The position numbers were made by a program, and so were the translations under genes. 64,000 nucleotides of DNA from VAXT01 sp963850415 (GTDB taxonomy: Bacteria > Actinomycetota > Thermoleophilia > Gaiellales > Gaiellaceae): positions 62,001 to 126,000 of the forward strand of contig CAWKLE010000003.1 of assembly GCA_963850415.1 (NCBI GenBank), in the 5' to 3' direction. Positions 1-6,749 of this stretch are shown one piece after another; position 1 is the stretch's first letter, and every line of letters starts with the position of its first letter. Under the pieces are notes generated by a model. The model worked only from the letters and a program-made list of their open reading frames with translations, searched no databases and was not told where the DNA came from.

Positions 1-1
1 C

Positions 2-1246
2 CAGCCCACGCTGATCGAGAACTCGGTCGTCCGCGTGCGCGTCCTGCGCGACGGCAGGATCGGCTGGGCCGCCACGAACCGGGTCGACGGCGAAGGGCTC
101 GCCGAGGTCGCGCGCCGCGCGCGCGAGGCCGCCGACAGCGCCAGGCCCGATCCCGACTTCCCCGGCTTCGCGCTCCCGGCCGACTACCCGGACGTGGGAG
201 GCTACGACGAGGAAACCGCGGCGCTCGGCGCCGCCGACCAGGCCCGGCTCGCAGCGGCTGCGATCGAGGCCGCGGGGGACATCGGGCTCTACGGCATCTA
301 CACGAGCGGGGTGACCGAGATCGCGGTCGCGTCCTCCACGGGCCTCGCCGCGGAGCAGACGACCACTGACGCCGTCTGTCTCTGCCTGGCCGCCGACAAG
401 AAAGCATCGGGCTGGGCCGAGCGGACCGGCTGGCGAGCCGCGGACGTCGATCCCGCGGAGCCGGCGCGCGAGGCTGCGGAGACTGCTGCGCGGACGCGCG
501 GCGGCGGCGACCTCGAGCCGGGCACGTACCGGGCGGTGCTCGAGCCGGTCGCAGTCGGCGATCTCGTGCGCTGGTTCTCGTACGACTCCATGGGCGCGCA
601 GGGCTACCTCGAGGAGCGGAGCTACTTCTGCGGGCGGATCGGTGACCAGGCGTTCGACCCGAAGGTCTCGATCGCCGACGACGCCCTCGACTCGTCGAAC
701 CTCCCGAGGCCGTTCGACTTCGAGGGGACGCCGAAGCAGCGCGTCCCGATGATCGAGGACGGCGTGATCCGCGGCGTCGTCTGGGACCGCGTGACGGCGG
801 CGCGCGCCCCGGACGGACAGGTCTCCACCGGACACGCCCCGCCGGACGCGTGGCGGTTCTTCGGCCCGCTGCCGGCCGCGTACTCGATGGCCGCCGGTGA
901 GGCCGGCTCGTCCGAGGAGCTGGCGGAGCTCGTCGGCGAAGGCATCTACATCACGCGGCTCCACTACCTGGGCATCGTCGATCCGCGCGGCGGCGTCCTG
1001 ACCGGCATGACCCGCGACGGGACGTTCAGGATCCGCGACGGCAAGGTCGCCGAGCCGCTCGTCAACCTGCGTTTCACCGTCGCGATGTCGGACGTCCTCG
1101 GCGACGTTCCCGGCCTGACCCGCGACCGGATGCTCGTCAACCTGAACGACCTCTACGACGAGCGCTTCGCGCACGCCGCGCTCGTGCCGGCGATCGCGAC
1201 CGCCCGCTTCCACATCAGCGGAACCGGCTCCGGGCCGGGCCTGTAG
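2..1246 (+). CDS. TldD/PmbA-family protein, 5' end outside window
   Basis: The frame is open from the left edge of the window, so the gene starts upstream; the GTG at 35 is only an internal codon. The 403 residues after that codon match the central and C-terminal parts of the TldD/TldE(PmbA) family. The visible stretch includes the TldD-like segment GRIGWAATN near the start and a C-terminal beta-rich domain ending in a VNLRFTVAMSDVLGDV-type segment. Family members act in pairs as proteases on unfolded peptides or in maturation of modified peptides. The HExxxH metal motif that marks TldD is not visible in this part, so a TldE/PmbA-type partner is more likely. The downstream secG converges directly on it, with no bases between the two stop codons. 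Confidence 0.85.
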   Translation, partial: QPTLIENSVVRVRVLRDGRIGWAATNRVDGEGLAEVARRAREAADSARPDPDFPGFALPADYPDVGGYDEETAALGAADQARLAAAAIEAAGDIGLYGIYTSGVTEIAVASSTGLAAEQTTTDAVCLCLAADKKASGWAERTGWRAADVDPAEPAREAAETAARTRGGGDLEPGTYRAVLEPVAVGDLVRWFSYDSMGAQGYLEERSYFCGRIGDQAFDPKVSIADDALDSSNLPRPFDFEGTPKQRVPMIEDGVIRGVVWDRVTAARAPDGQVSTGHAPPDAWRFFGPLPAAYSMAAGEAGSSEELAELVGEGIYITRLHYLGIVDPRGGVLTGMTRDGTFRIRDGKVAEPLVNLRFTVAMSDVLGDVPGLTRDRMLVNLNDLYDERFAHAALVPAIATARFHISGTGSGPGL

Positions 1247-1501
1247 CTACTTCAGCAGGTGGTAGAGGATGATCGAGTTGATGAAGAAGATCACGCCGAC
1301 GACGACCGTCAGCCGCGTCAGGTTGCGCTCGACGATGTGCGTTCCGCCCTGTGAGGCCGGGACGTAGCCCATTCCGGCCATGCCCGTGTCGCGCCCCGAG
1401 TGCATCAGCACCAGGACGACGAGCAGGATGGCCGTGACGAAGTCGAAGAAGACGAACGCCGAGCGGCCGAAGCTGCTTACGAACGCGAACAGGGGCAGCA
1501 C
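1247..1501 (-). CDS. secG: Preprotein translocase subunit SecG
   Basis: An 84-residue protein with two hydrophobic segments (about residues 15-34 and 63-82) flanking a polar loop rich in Gly with MAGMGYVPASQGG, the normal SecG layout. SecG is the small auxiliary subunit of the SecYEG protein-export channel in the inner membrane. The GTG at 1501 gives a slightly long N-terminus for the family; an internal GTG at the VFFDFVTA segment would be an alternative start. It lies 16 bases downstream of a receiver-domain gene on the same strand and may be cotranscribed with it. Confidence 0.85.
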   Translation of the reverse strand: MLPLFAFVSSFGRSAFVFFDFVTAILLVVLVLMHSGRDTGMAGMGYVPASQGGTHIVERNLTRLTVVVGVIFFINSIILYHLLK

Positions 1502-1517
1502 GCGGACAGAGTAGCCG

Positions 1518-1913
1518 CTACCTCGCGGCCACTTCGAGGATCGCGCTCACGAGCTGCGTTCCGATCCGGTCCTTGGTCAGAAAGCCCGCGACTCCGGCCT
1601 CGCGCGCGCGGTCGACGTCTGCTGCGATGCTCGATCCGGTCAGGATCAGGATGCAGGCGTTCGGTAGGTCGAGCCGGATGCGCCTCGCCGCCTCGATGCC
1701 GTCGAGCATGGGCATCGAGATGTCCATCAGCATCACGTCCGGGACGAGCGCGCGCGCCATGTCGACGGCGTCCTGGCCGTTGCTCACGGTCCCGATCACC
1801 TTGACCCGCTCGTCGTTCCCGAGCAGCGCCTCGACGCTCTCCACGAACAGGCGCTCGTCGTCGGCGATGAGCACGCTGACCGGCCGCGGGCGGGGGTCCT
1901 CGGCGGCTTCCAT
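1518..1913 (-). CDS. Stand-alone response regulator receiver protein
   Basis: A 131-residue protein that is only a CheY-like receiver domain. Visible are the acidic pair in IADDER (about residues 16-20), the phospho-acceptor Asp in MLMDISMPM (about 61-68) and the conserved Lys in LTKDR (about 114). No output domain follows, because the protein ends after helix 5 (ILEVAAR). Such proteins work as phosphorelay intermediates or act by binding a partner. No cognate kinase is adjacent. The ATG at 1913 is the only good start. It is transcribed toward secG. Confidence 0.85.
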   Translation of the reverse strand: MEAAEDPRPRPVSVLIADDERLFVESVEALLGNDERVKVIGTVSNGQDAVDMARALVPDVMLMDISMPMLDGIEAARRIRLDLPNACILILTGSSIAADVDRAREAGVAGFLTKDRIGTQLVSAILEVAAR

Positions 1914-1945
1914 CTCTGCGCTGTCTTCCCCGATACGGCCAAGGC

Positions 1946-1951
1946 TACGCT
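1946..1951 (+). promoter_or_regulatory. Probable -10 box (TACGCT) of a leaderless gene
   Basis: TACGCT fits the actinobacterial -10 pattern TANNNT and ends exactly 6 bases before the GTG at 1958, so transcription would begin at the start codon. Confidence 0.45.
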
Positions 1952-1957
1952 TCGTGC

Positions 1958-2185
1958 GTGGCCGACTCGGCGCGTGAGCGGATCCAGAAGCACCTCGTGA
2001 CGGGCGACAACCGGCTCAAGCAGGGCGTCTCGCCGGAAAAGGCGCGAGAGAGCTACGAGGCGGCGCTGCAGCTTGCGCAGGAGGCCGGGCTCGAGGAGCG
2101 GATCCGGCCGCTCGTCGAGGTCAGGCTCGCGGACCTCGAGCGGCTCTGTCCAGGATCGACTCGATCTTCTCGGCCTGAGCCCTGA
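1958..2185 (+). CDS. Small helical protein of unknown function
   Basis: A 75-residue protein starting at GTG 1958, six bases after a TACGCT -10 box, so probably leaderless. The sequence is charged and helical (RERIQKHLVTGDNRLKQG, then EKARESYEAALQLAQEAGLEERIRPLVEVRLADLERL) and resembles a single TPR-like hairpin; the family is not recognised. Its last 65 bases overlap, in antisense, the 3' end of the glycosyltransferase gene on the other strand. The low-complexity end STRSSRPEP may be a by-product of that overlap. The gene is plausible because of its promoter and amino-acid composition. Confidence 0.55.
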   Translation: MADSARERIQKHLVTGDNRLKQGVSPEKARESYEAALQLAQEAGLEERIRPLVEVRLADLERLCPGSTRSSRPEP

Positions 2186-3132
2186 CGTCGTGCGCTGCCG
2201 CGGCCTCTCGCGCCGCGGGGTTCGGCGTCGGAAGCTCGGCGGCGCGGCGCATGGCGTCGGCGAGCGCAGCGGTGTCGAGCGGGTCGACGAGGACTCCGGC
2301 CTCGGGCGGGACGAACTCGGGCGGGCCGCCGACGCGCGTGGCGACGACCGACCGGCCCGAGGCCATGCCCTCGAGGAGCGCCTGGCCGAAGGGCTCGATC
2401 AGGGACGGCTGGCAGAGCACGGTCGACTCGGTGATGTAGCGGGCCACGTCCTCGTGCGGGACGCGTCCCGTGATCTCGACGTTGGCGCGCCCTTCGAGCT
2501 CGCCGCGCAGCGGACCGTCGCCGACGAAGACGAGGCGCCCGGTCTCGAGCCGGGCGAAGGCATCCGCGAGCCGGACGACGTTCTTGCGCGCGATCAGGCT
2601 CCCGACGCAGACATAGACGGGCCCGTTGCGGCCCTGTCCGGTGCCAGGCACCGGACGTGTCTCGAAGAGCGAGAGGTCGACGCCGCAGTCCACGACTTCC
2701 GTCTTGCCGCGGGCCTCCGGGATCTTCGCCTCGAGCTCGCGGCGGAGGTAGTCGGAGACGGCGATCAGCGAGGCGGCACGCCGGCCGACGACGCGCGTAG
2801 CCGCTGCGACTCCCGGATACGCACCGATGTTCCGGACGTCGCGCCCGTGAGCGGTCACGACCGTCGGCGCGCCTCCGAAGAGAACGGCGGAAAGCCCGGT
2901 CGGGACGAGGAAGTGCGCGTAGACGACGTCCGGCTCGAAGCGATGGGCCGCGCGGCGCACCTCACGCGCGAGCCGCAGGTGCCGGCGCTTGCCTCCGCCG
3001 CGACCCCGCCGTTACGACGCGCTCGATCTCGTGCCCGCGGTCGGCGAGCGCTCGCTCGATTCCCTGCACGAACGCCCCGAGATCCGGGTCATTCGGCCCG
3101 GGATACATCTGCGAGACGAGGAGAATTTTCAA
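2121..3132 (-). CDS. GT4-family glycosyltransferase, broken by one frameshift
   Basis: The reading frame begins at TTG 3132 with KILLVSQMYPG, a typical GT-B N-terminus, and runs in one frame to about 3005. From there to 2121 the homologous frame is one base off: it continues REVRRAAHRFEPDVVYAHFLVP, then the C-terminal nucleotide-sugar domain with SLIEPFGQALLEGMASGR, which holds the E-x7-E motif of GT4 retaining glycosyltransferases. Removing one base from the CCCC run at 3004-3007 gives a continuous 336-residue protein. Enzymes of this family add sugars to lipids or cell-surface glycans in the cytoplasm. It is last in a tight run after the mutase and the 64-residue peptide. Whether the break is real or a sequence error cannot be told here. 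Confidence 0.8.
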
Positions 3133-3137
3133 CGCGG

Positions 3138-3332
3138 CTATGGGACGCTGTAGATGTCGCCGCAGTCCCTGGTCGACGAGATCCGACCACCGTTCGTGAC
3201 CGTGAAGTCCCACGTGTACATGGGTTTGCCGCGCGCCCGCTGGTTGACGACGAAGTCATGACTATCCCATCTGCCGTTGTCGCAGACGCTGCCGACGACC
3301 GTAAGCGCTGCGAGCAACCAGACGGCTTTCAT
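3138..3332 (-). CDS. 64-residue exported peptide coupled to the mutase gene
   Basis: The ATG at 3332 overlaps the TGA of the mutase gene (ATGA overlap), and the stop lies 5 bases before the TTG of the glycosyltransferase, so the peptide sits inside a translationally coupled run. The N-terminus MKAVWLLAALTVVGS is a short hydrophobic signal or anchor, followed by a polar part with two Cys residues (SVCDNGRW and TRDCGDIYSVP) that could form a disulfide. No family is recognised. The position of the start, the export signal and the tight packing argue that it is a real gene rather than a shadow. Confidence 0.6.
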   Translation of the reverse strand: MKAVWLLAALTVVGSVCDNGRWDSHDFVVNQRARGKPMYTWDFTVTNGGRISSTRDCGDIYSVP

Positions 3333-4909
3333 GCCCGCTGGGCGTCGTACGTGCCGAACACGTCCCGGAGCTCGTTGCAGATCTCGCCGACCGTGACGCG
3401 GGCCTGCAGCGCGTCTCGCATCGGGGGAAGCAAATTGCCGTCGCCTTCGGCCACCCGCCGCACCTCGGCCAGCGCCTTGCCCGCCTCGTCCGCGTTCCGT
3501 TCCGCACGCACCTTCGCCGTCCGCTCCAGCTGCCGGCGCTCCGACTCCGGGTCGAGACGGTGCAGCTCGATCGGCTCCGCCTCCTCCTCCCGGTAGCGGT
3601 TCACGCCCACGATCACCTTCTCGCCCGACTCGACCTCGGTCGTGTGCCTGTAGGCCGCGTCCTCGATCTCCCGCTGGACGAAGCCCTGCTCGATCGCCTC
3701 GACCGCGCCGCCGACCTCGTCCACGCGCTCGATCAGCTCGCGCGCCGCCGCCTCCAGCTCGTCGGTGAGCGCTTCGATGAAGTACGCGCCGCCGAACGGG
3801 TCGGCCGTGTCCGTTCCGCCCGCCTCGTGCATCAGGAGCTGCTGCGTGCGGAGCGCGATCTTCGCGGAGTGCTCCGTCGGCAGCGCGAGCGCCTCGTCGA
3901 ACGCGTTCGTGTGGATCGACTGGGCGCCGCCGGCCACAGCGGATAGGGCCTGAATGGCCACGCGGACGATGTTGTTCTCGGGCTGCTGCGCCGTCAGCGT
4001 CGAGCCGCCGGTCTGCGCGTGGAAGCGCAGGGCCTGCGCCTTCGGGTTCGTCGCGCCGAACCGCTCCCGCATGATCTCGGCCCAGAGCCGCCGCGCCGCG
4101 CGGAACTTCGCCACCTCCTGGAAGAAGTGGTTGTGCGCGTTGAAGAAGAACGAGAGCCGCTCGCCGAACTCGTCGGGCGAGAGCCCCGCGTCGACCGCCG
4201 CCTGCGCGTACGCGATCCCGTTCGCAAGCGTGAACGCGAGCTCCTGGACGGCGGTCGAGCCCGCCTCGCGGATGTGGTACCCCGAGATCGAGATCGTGTT
4301 CCACTTCGGCAGCCGCTCGCGCGCGTACGCGAAGAGATCCGTCGTCAGGCGCATCGAGGGCTTGGGCGGGAAGATGTAGTTCCCGCGCGCGCAGTACTCC
4401 TTGAGGATGTCGTTCTGGACCGTGCCGCGCAGCTGCTCGCCCTTGACGCCCTGCCCCTCGGCGACGAGCTCGTACAGCAGGAGGAGCAGGGACGCCGGCG
4501 CGTTGATCGTCATCGACGTCGAGACCTCGCCGAGCGGGATCCGGTCGAAGAGGAGCTCCAGGTCCACGATCGAGTCGATCGCGACTCCGGTCCGCCCCAC
4601 CTCGCCCACGGCGCGCGGGTCGTCCGAGTCGTAGCCGAGCTGCGTCGGCAGGTCGAACGCGACCGAGAGGCCGGTCTGGCCACGCTCGAGGAGATAGCGG
4701 AAGCGCGTGTTCGTCTCCTCCGCCGATGCAAAGCCCGCGTACTGGCGGATCGTCCACGGCCGCCCTCGGTACATGTCCGCGTACGGGCCGCGCGTGAACG
4801 GGAACTCGCCCGGGAGCTCGAGCTCGAGGTCCGCGACGTCCTCGTCGGTGTAGACCGGCTTGATCTCGATCCCGGAGTCGGTCTCCCGGCCATCCTCCGT
4901 GGTCGCCAT
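3329..4909 (-). CDS. Methylmalonyl-CoA mutase large (catalytic) subunit
   Basis: About 526 residues carrying the TIM-barrel catalytic domain of acyl-CoA mutases: RPWTIRQYAGFASAEETN, the GLSVAFDLPTQLGYDSD segment, TINAP, SISGYHIREAG, and GGTDTADPFGG. The protein stops before any cobalamin-binding domain (no DxHxxG region), so it is the large chain of a two-chain enzyme whose B12-binding partner is not in this window. It isomerises methylmalonyl-CoA and succinyl-CoA, or acts on a related acyl-CoA such as the 2-hydroxyisobutyryl/ethylmalonyl types. ATG 4909 is preferred over TTG 4918 because TAGATT (4917-4922, read on the minus strand) lies 7 bases upstream as a leaderless -10 box. It heads a run with a small exported peptide and a glycosyltransferase. 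Confidence 0.9.
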   Translation of the reverse strand: MATTEDGRETDSGIEIKPVYTDEDVADLELELPGEFPFTRGPYADMYRGRPWTIRQYAGFASAEETNTRFRYLLERGQTGLSVAFDLPTQLGYDSDDPRAVGEVGRTGVAIDSIVDLELLFDRIPLGEVSTSMTINAPASLLLLLYELVAEGQGVKGEQLRGTVQNDILKEYCARGNYIFPPKPSMRLTTDLFAYARERLPKWNTISISGYHIREAGSTAVQELAFTLANGIAYAQAAVDAGLSPDEFGERLSFFFNAHNHFFQEVAKFRAARRLWAEIMRERFGATNPKAQALRFHAQTGGSTLTAQQPENNIVRVAIQALSAVAGGAQSIHTNAFDEALALPTEHSAKIALRTQQLLMHEAGGTDTADPFGGAYFIEALTDELEAAARELIERVDEVGGAVEAIEQGFVQREIEDAAYRHTTEVESGEKVIVGVNRYREEEAEPIELHRLDPESERRQLERTAKVRAERNADEAGKALAEVRRVAEGDGNLLPPMRDALQARVTVGEICNELRDVFGTYDAQRA

Positions 4910-4916
4910 GACTCTC

Positions 4917-4926
4917 AATCTACGCT
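4917..4926. promoter_or_regulatory. Overlapping divergent -10 boxes of mutase and moaD-moaE
   Basis: The 23 bases between the two divergent start codons hold TAGATT for the minus strand (4917-4922, 7 bases before ATG 4909) and TACGCT for the plus strand (4921-4926, 6 bases before GTG 4933). The two boxes share two bases, so polymerase could serve only one direction at a time. Confidence 0.45.
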
Positions 4927-4932
4927 ACGCCC

Positions 4933-5571
4933 GTGAGGGTGGTAGTCAGGCTCTTCGCCGGGCTTCGCGAACGAGCGGGCACGGGTCTGCGCGAGCTCGA
5001 CCTCGACGTCGACGCGTCGGTCGGGGACGTCTGGCCCGCGCTCGACCTGGGCGACGAGCCGGCCGGGCTCCTCTACGCAGTCAATCGGGCCTACGCGGAA
5101 CGTGGCCAGCCACTCGGCGAGGGCGACGAGGTGGCGCTGATCCCGCCTGTCTCCGGCGGCGCCTTCCGGCTGACCCACGGCCCGGTCAACCTGACGTCCG
5201 TCCTCGTCGAGGTCGTCGACGAGCAGGCCGGCGCGATCGCCACGTTCCTCGGCACCGTCCGCGCGCGCTCCCGGGACCGCGACGTGATCGCCCTCGAGTA
5301 CGAGGCCTACGAGGAGATGGCCGAGGAGGTCATGGCCGGGATCGCGGACGAGCTGGACGCCCGGTACGAGCTCTGCAAGGTCGCGATGTCACACCGCCTC
5401 GGACGCGTCGAGGTCGGCGAGACGAGCGTTGCGATCGCGGTCTCTGCGCCTCATCGGCAGGATGCGCTCGCGGCCTGCGCGGACGCGATCGAGGCGCTCA
5501 AGTCGCAGGTGCCGCTCTGGAAAAAGGAGCTCTACGTGGGCGGCGAGGAGTGGATCGGCCGCGGCTCATGA
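4933..5571 (+). CDS. MoaD-MoaE fusion (molybdopterin synthase, both subunits)
   Basis: A 212-residue protein in which residues 1-76 are a ubiquitin-like MoaD domain and about 82-212 a MoaE domain. The MoaD part ends in IPPVSGG (Gly75-Gly76), the diglycine that must be activated as a thiocarboxylate. The MoaE part shows GAIATFLGTVR, LEYEAYEEMA, MSHRLGRVEVGE and the C-terminal Lys-containing VPLWKKELYVGG, with the catalytic lysines. Together they convert precursor Z (cPMP) to molybdopterin. Because the diglycine is internal, the chain must be cleaved after Gly76 to work, as described for the mycobacterial MoaX fusion. The GTG start lies 6 bases after TACGCT. It is divergent from the mutase and close to a two-way terminator. 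Confidence 0.9.
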   Translation: MRVVVRLFAGLRERAGTGLRELDLDVDASVGDVWPALDLGDEPAGLLYAVNRAYAERGQPLGEGDEVALIPPVSGGAFRLTHGPVNLTSVLVEVVDEQAGAIATFLGTVRARSRDRDVIALEYEAYEEMAEEVMAGIADELDARYELCKVAMSHRLGRVEVGETSVAIAVSAPHRQDALAACADAIEALKSQVPLWKKELYVGGEEWIGRGS

Positions 5572-5576
5572 GAAGT

Positions 5577-5608
5577 GAGGCCGGGCCCCTGAACGGGGAC
5601 CCGGCCTC
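5577..5608. terminator. Hairpin terminator between convergent genes
   Basis: GAGGCCGGG pairs perfectly with CCCGGCCTC around an inner CCC/GGG extension. It lies just after the stop of moaD-moaE and before the stop of the convergent exported-protein gene, so it can serve both strands. No long T-run follows. Confidence 0.6.
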
Positions 5609-5630
5609 GTGGCTTCCGATCTGACTTCTG

Positions 5631-6389
5631 CTAGCTCCCGGCGGGATCCGCCTTCGACTGCGGCGGGATCTGCTGGGGCCTCGCCGGCCCGGTGCCCAGT
5701 GCACCGAACGGGGCGTAGACCGCGTTCACCTGACCGCCGAACGCATCCGTACCGGCCGCGAAGGTGCACGCCCGGAGGTCGACCGTGAACGTGCCGGCGC
5801 CCGCGACCTGGTACACCCAGTGCGAACTGAGCGTGTGGAGTGTGGCCTGACCGGCGCCGCTCCCGACCGATGCGTACACGTACGAAGACAGCGGACCGCT
5901 CGATGGGAACAGGTGCACCCGCGTCGTCCCACCAGCGCCGGTGTTCCGCGCCGTCACGGAGCCGGAGACGACCACCCATCCCGCTCCGGGCGCCGAGATC
6001 GAAACCTGCGCGACCGACGTCTCGGTCGTACCGCAAGAGCCGAGCGCGACCGTGCTCGGGAATGCGGGGCCGGCTCCGAGCGCGGTCCGGATCAGGCCGT
6101 TCGCGTGGTATCCGTTGAGCGTGTCGGCGTTGGGGTTCGACGGCCCGGCAGGACCCTGCGGTCCCTGCGGACCACGCGGCAACTGGCCGGACTTGAAGTC
6201 CACGGCCAGCAGCGAGCGGTTCTTGACCTTGGATGAGATGACAGCGTTCTTCTTGAGTTGTTTCGTTCCGACCGTGTTCGGGCCGAGCATTCCGGCCGCG
6301 TAGCCGGCGCCCGTCAGCGCGAACACGAGCGCGATGCAGGCGACGACCATCGCTGGCGACGGCCGAAGGCGGCGAATGATGCCTTTCAT
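5631..6389 (-). CDS. Exported protein with short collagen-like stretch
   Basis: A 252-residue protein with a hydrophobic N-terminal segment (residues 11-32, ending in GYAAG), then MLGPNTVGTKQLKKNAVISSKVKN and LLAVDFKSGQLP, followed by PRGPQGPQGPAGP and a C-terminal beta-rich domain with two Cys. This arrangement is very common among Thermoleophilia exported proteins, and the function is not known. A clear Shine-Dalgarno AAAGGAGG lies just upstream of ATG 6389. It shares the terminator at 5577-5608 with moaD-moaE. It is most likely a surface or matrix protein. Confidence 0.75.
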   Translation of the reverse strand: MKGIIRRLRPSPAMVVACIALVFALTGAGYAAGMLGPNTVGTKQLKKNAVISSKVKNRSLLAVDFKSGQLPRGPQGPQGPAGPSNPNADTLNGYHANGLIRTALGAGPAFPSTVALGSCGTTETSVAQVSISAPGAGWVVVSGSVTARNTGAGGTTRVHLFPSSGPLSSYVYASVGSGAGQATLHTLSSHWVYQVAGAGTFTVDLRACTFAAGTDAFGGQVNAVYAPFGALGTGPARPQQIPPQSKADPAGS

Positions 6390-6490
6390 GACCCTCCTTT
6401 GATTGTTGGACCCCTGGCCTCAAGACCAGTGCCGGACCTGGAATCTTCCGGGCACAAACGTATCGGCGAACTCAGACGTCGCCTGAAGAA

Positions 6491-6517
6491 AGAGGGCCGC
6501 CCTGGGGGCGGCCCTCT
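6491..6517 (-). terminator. Hairpin terminator after the first modular exoprotein
   Basis: AGAGGGCCGCCC and GGGCGGCCCTCT form a perfect 12-base stem with a 3-base loop. Read on the minus strand it is followed by a T-rich stretch (TTTCTTC), about 20 bases after the stop at 6539. Confidence 0.8.
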
Positions 6518-6529
6518 CAGTGTCAGGTG

Positions 6530-6749
6530 TTGGTTCGCCTAGCCTCGACCGACCGCCAGCTTGACCGGGAAGTTCCGGCGCTTGATCGTGCCGGGCCTCG
6601 GTGACTGGTTCACCACACGGCCGCGGAGCGAGCGGCGCGAGCGAACGCGTCGCACGTTGCCGACCGAGCAGTGCGCCCTCCGGATCTTCGTCTTCGCGGC
6701 GCCGAGGCGCAGCCCGAGCACTCTCGGGACACGACAACGGACCGGAGGC
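6530..6749. repeat. Copy 1 of a roughly 97% identical 3' segment
   Basis: These 220 bases match 9598-9817 at a constant offset of 3068 with only about seven differences. They encode the PASTA-like tails of the two tandem exoproteins. Their identity is much higher than that of the Kelch parts, which suggests recent gene conversion or selection on the tail. Confidence 0.8.

Noticed and set aside
3138..4757. Long minus-strand frame across the mutase gene
   Set aside because: Most of it is an out-of-frame shadow of the mutase with arginine/proline-rich nonsense. Only its last 64 codons are a real gene, listed separately.
4909..4933. Cobalamin riboswitch before the mutase gene
   Set aside because: The gap to the divergent gene is 23 bases; no leader exists.
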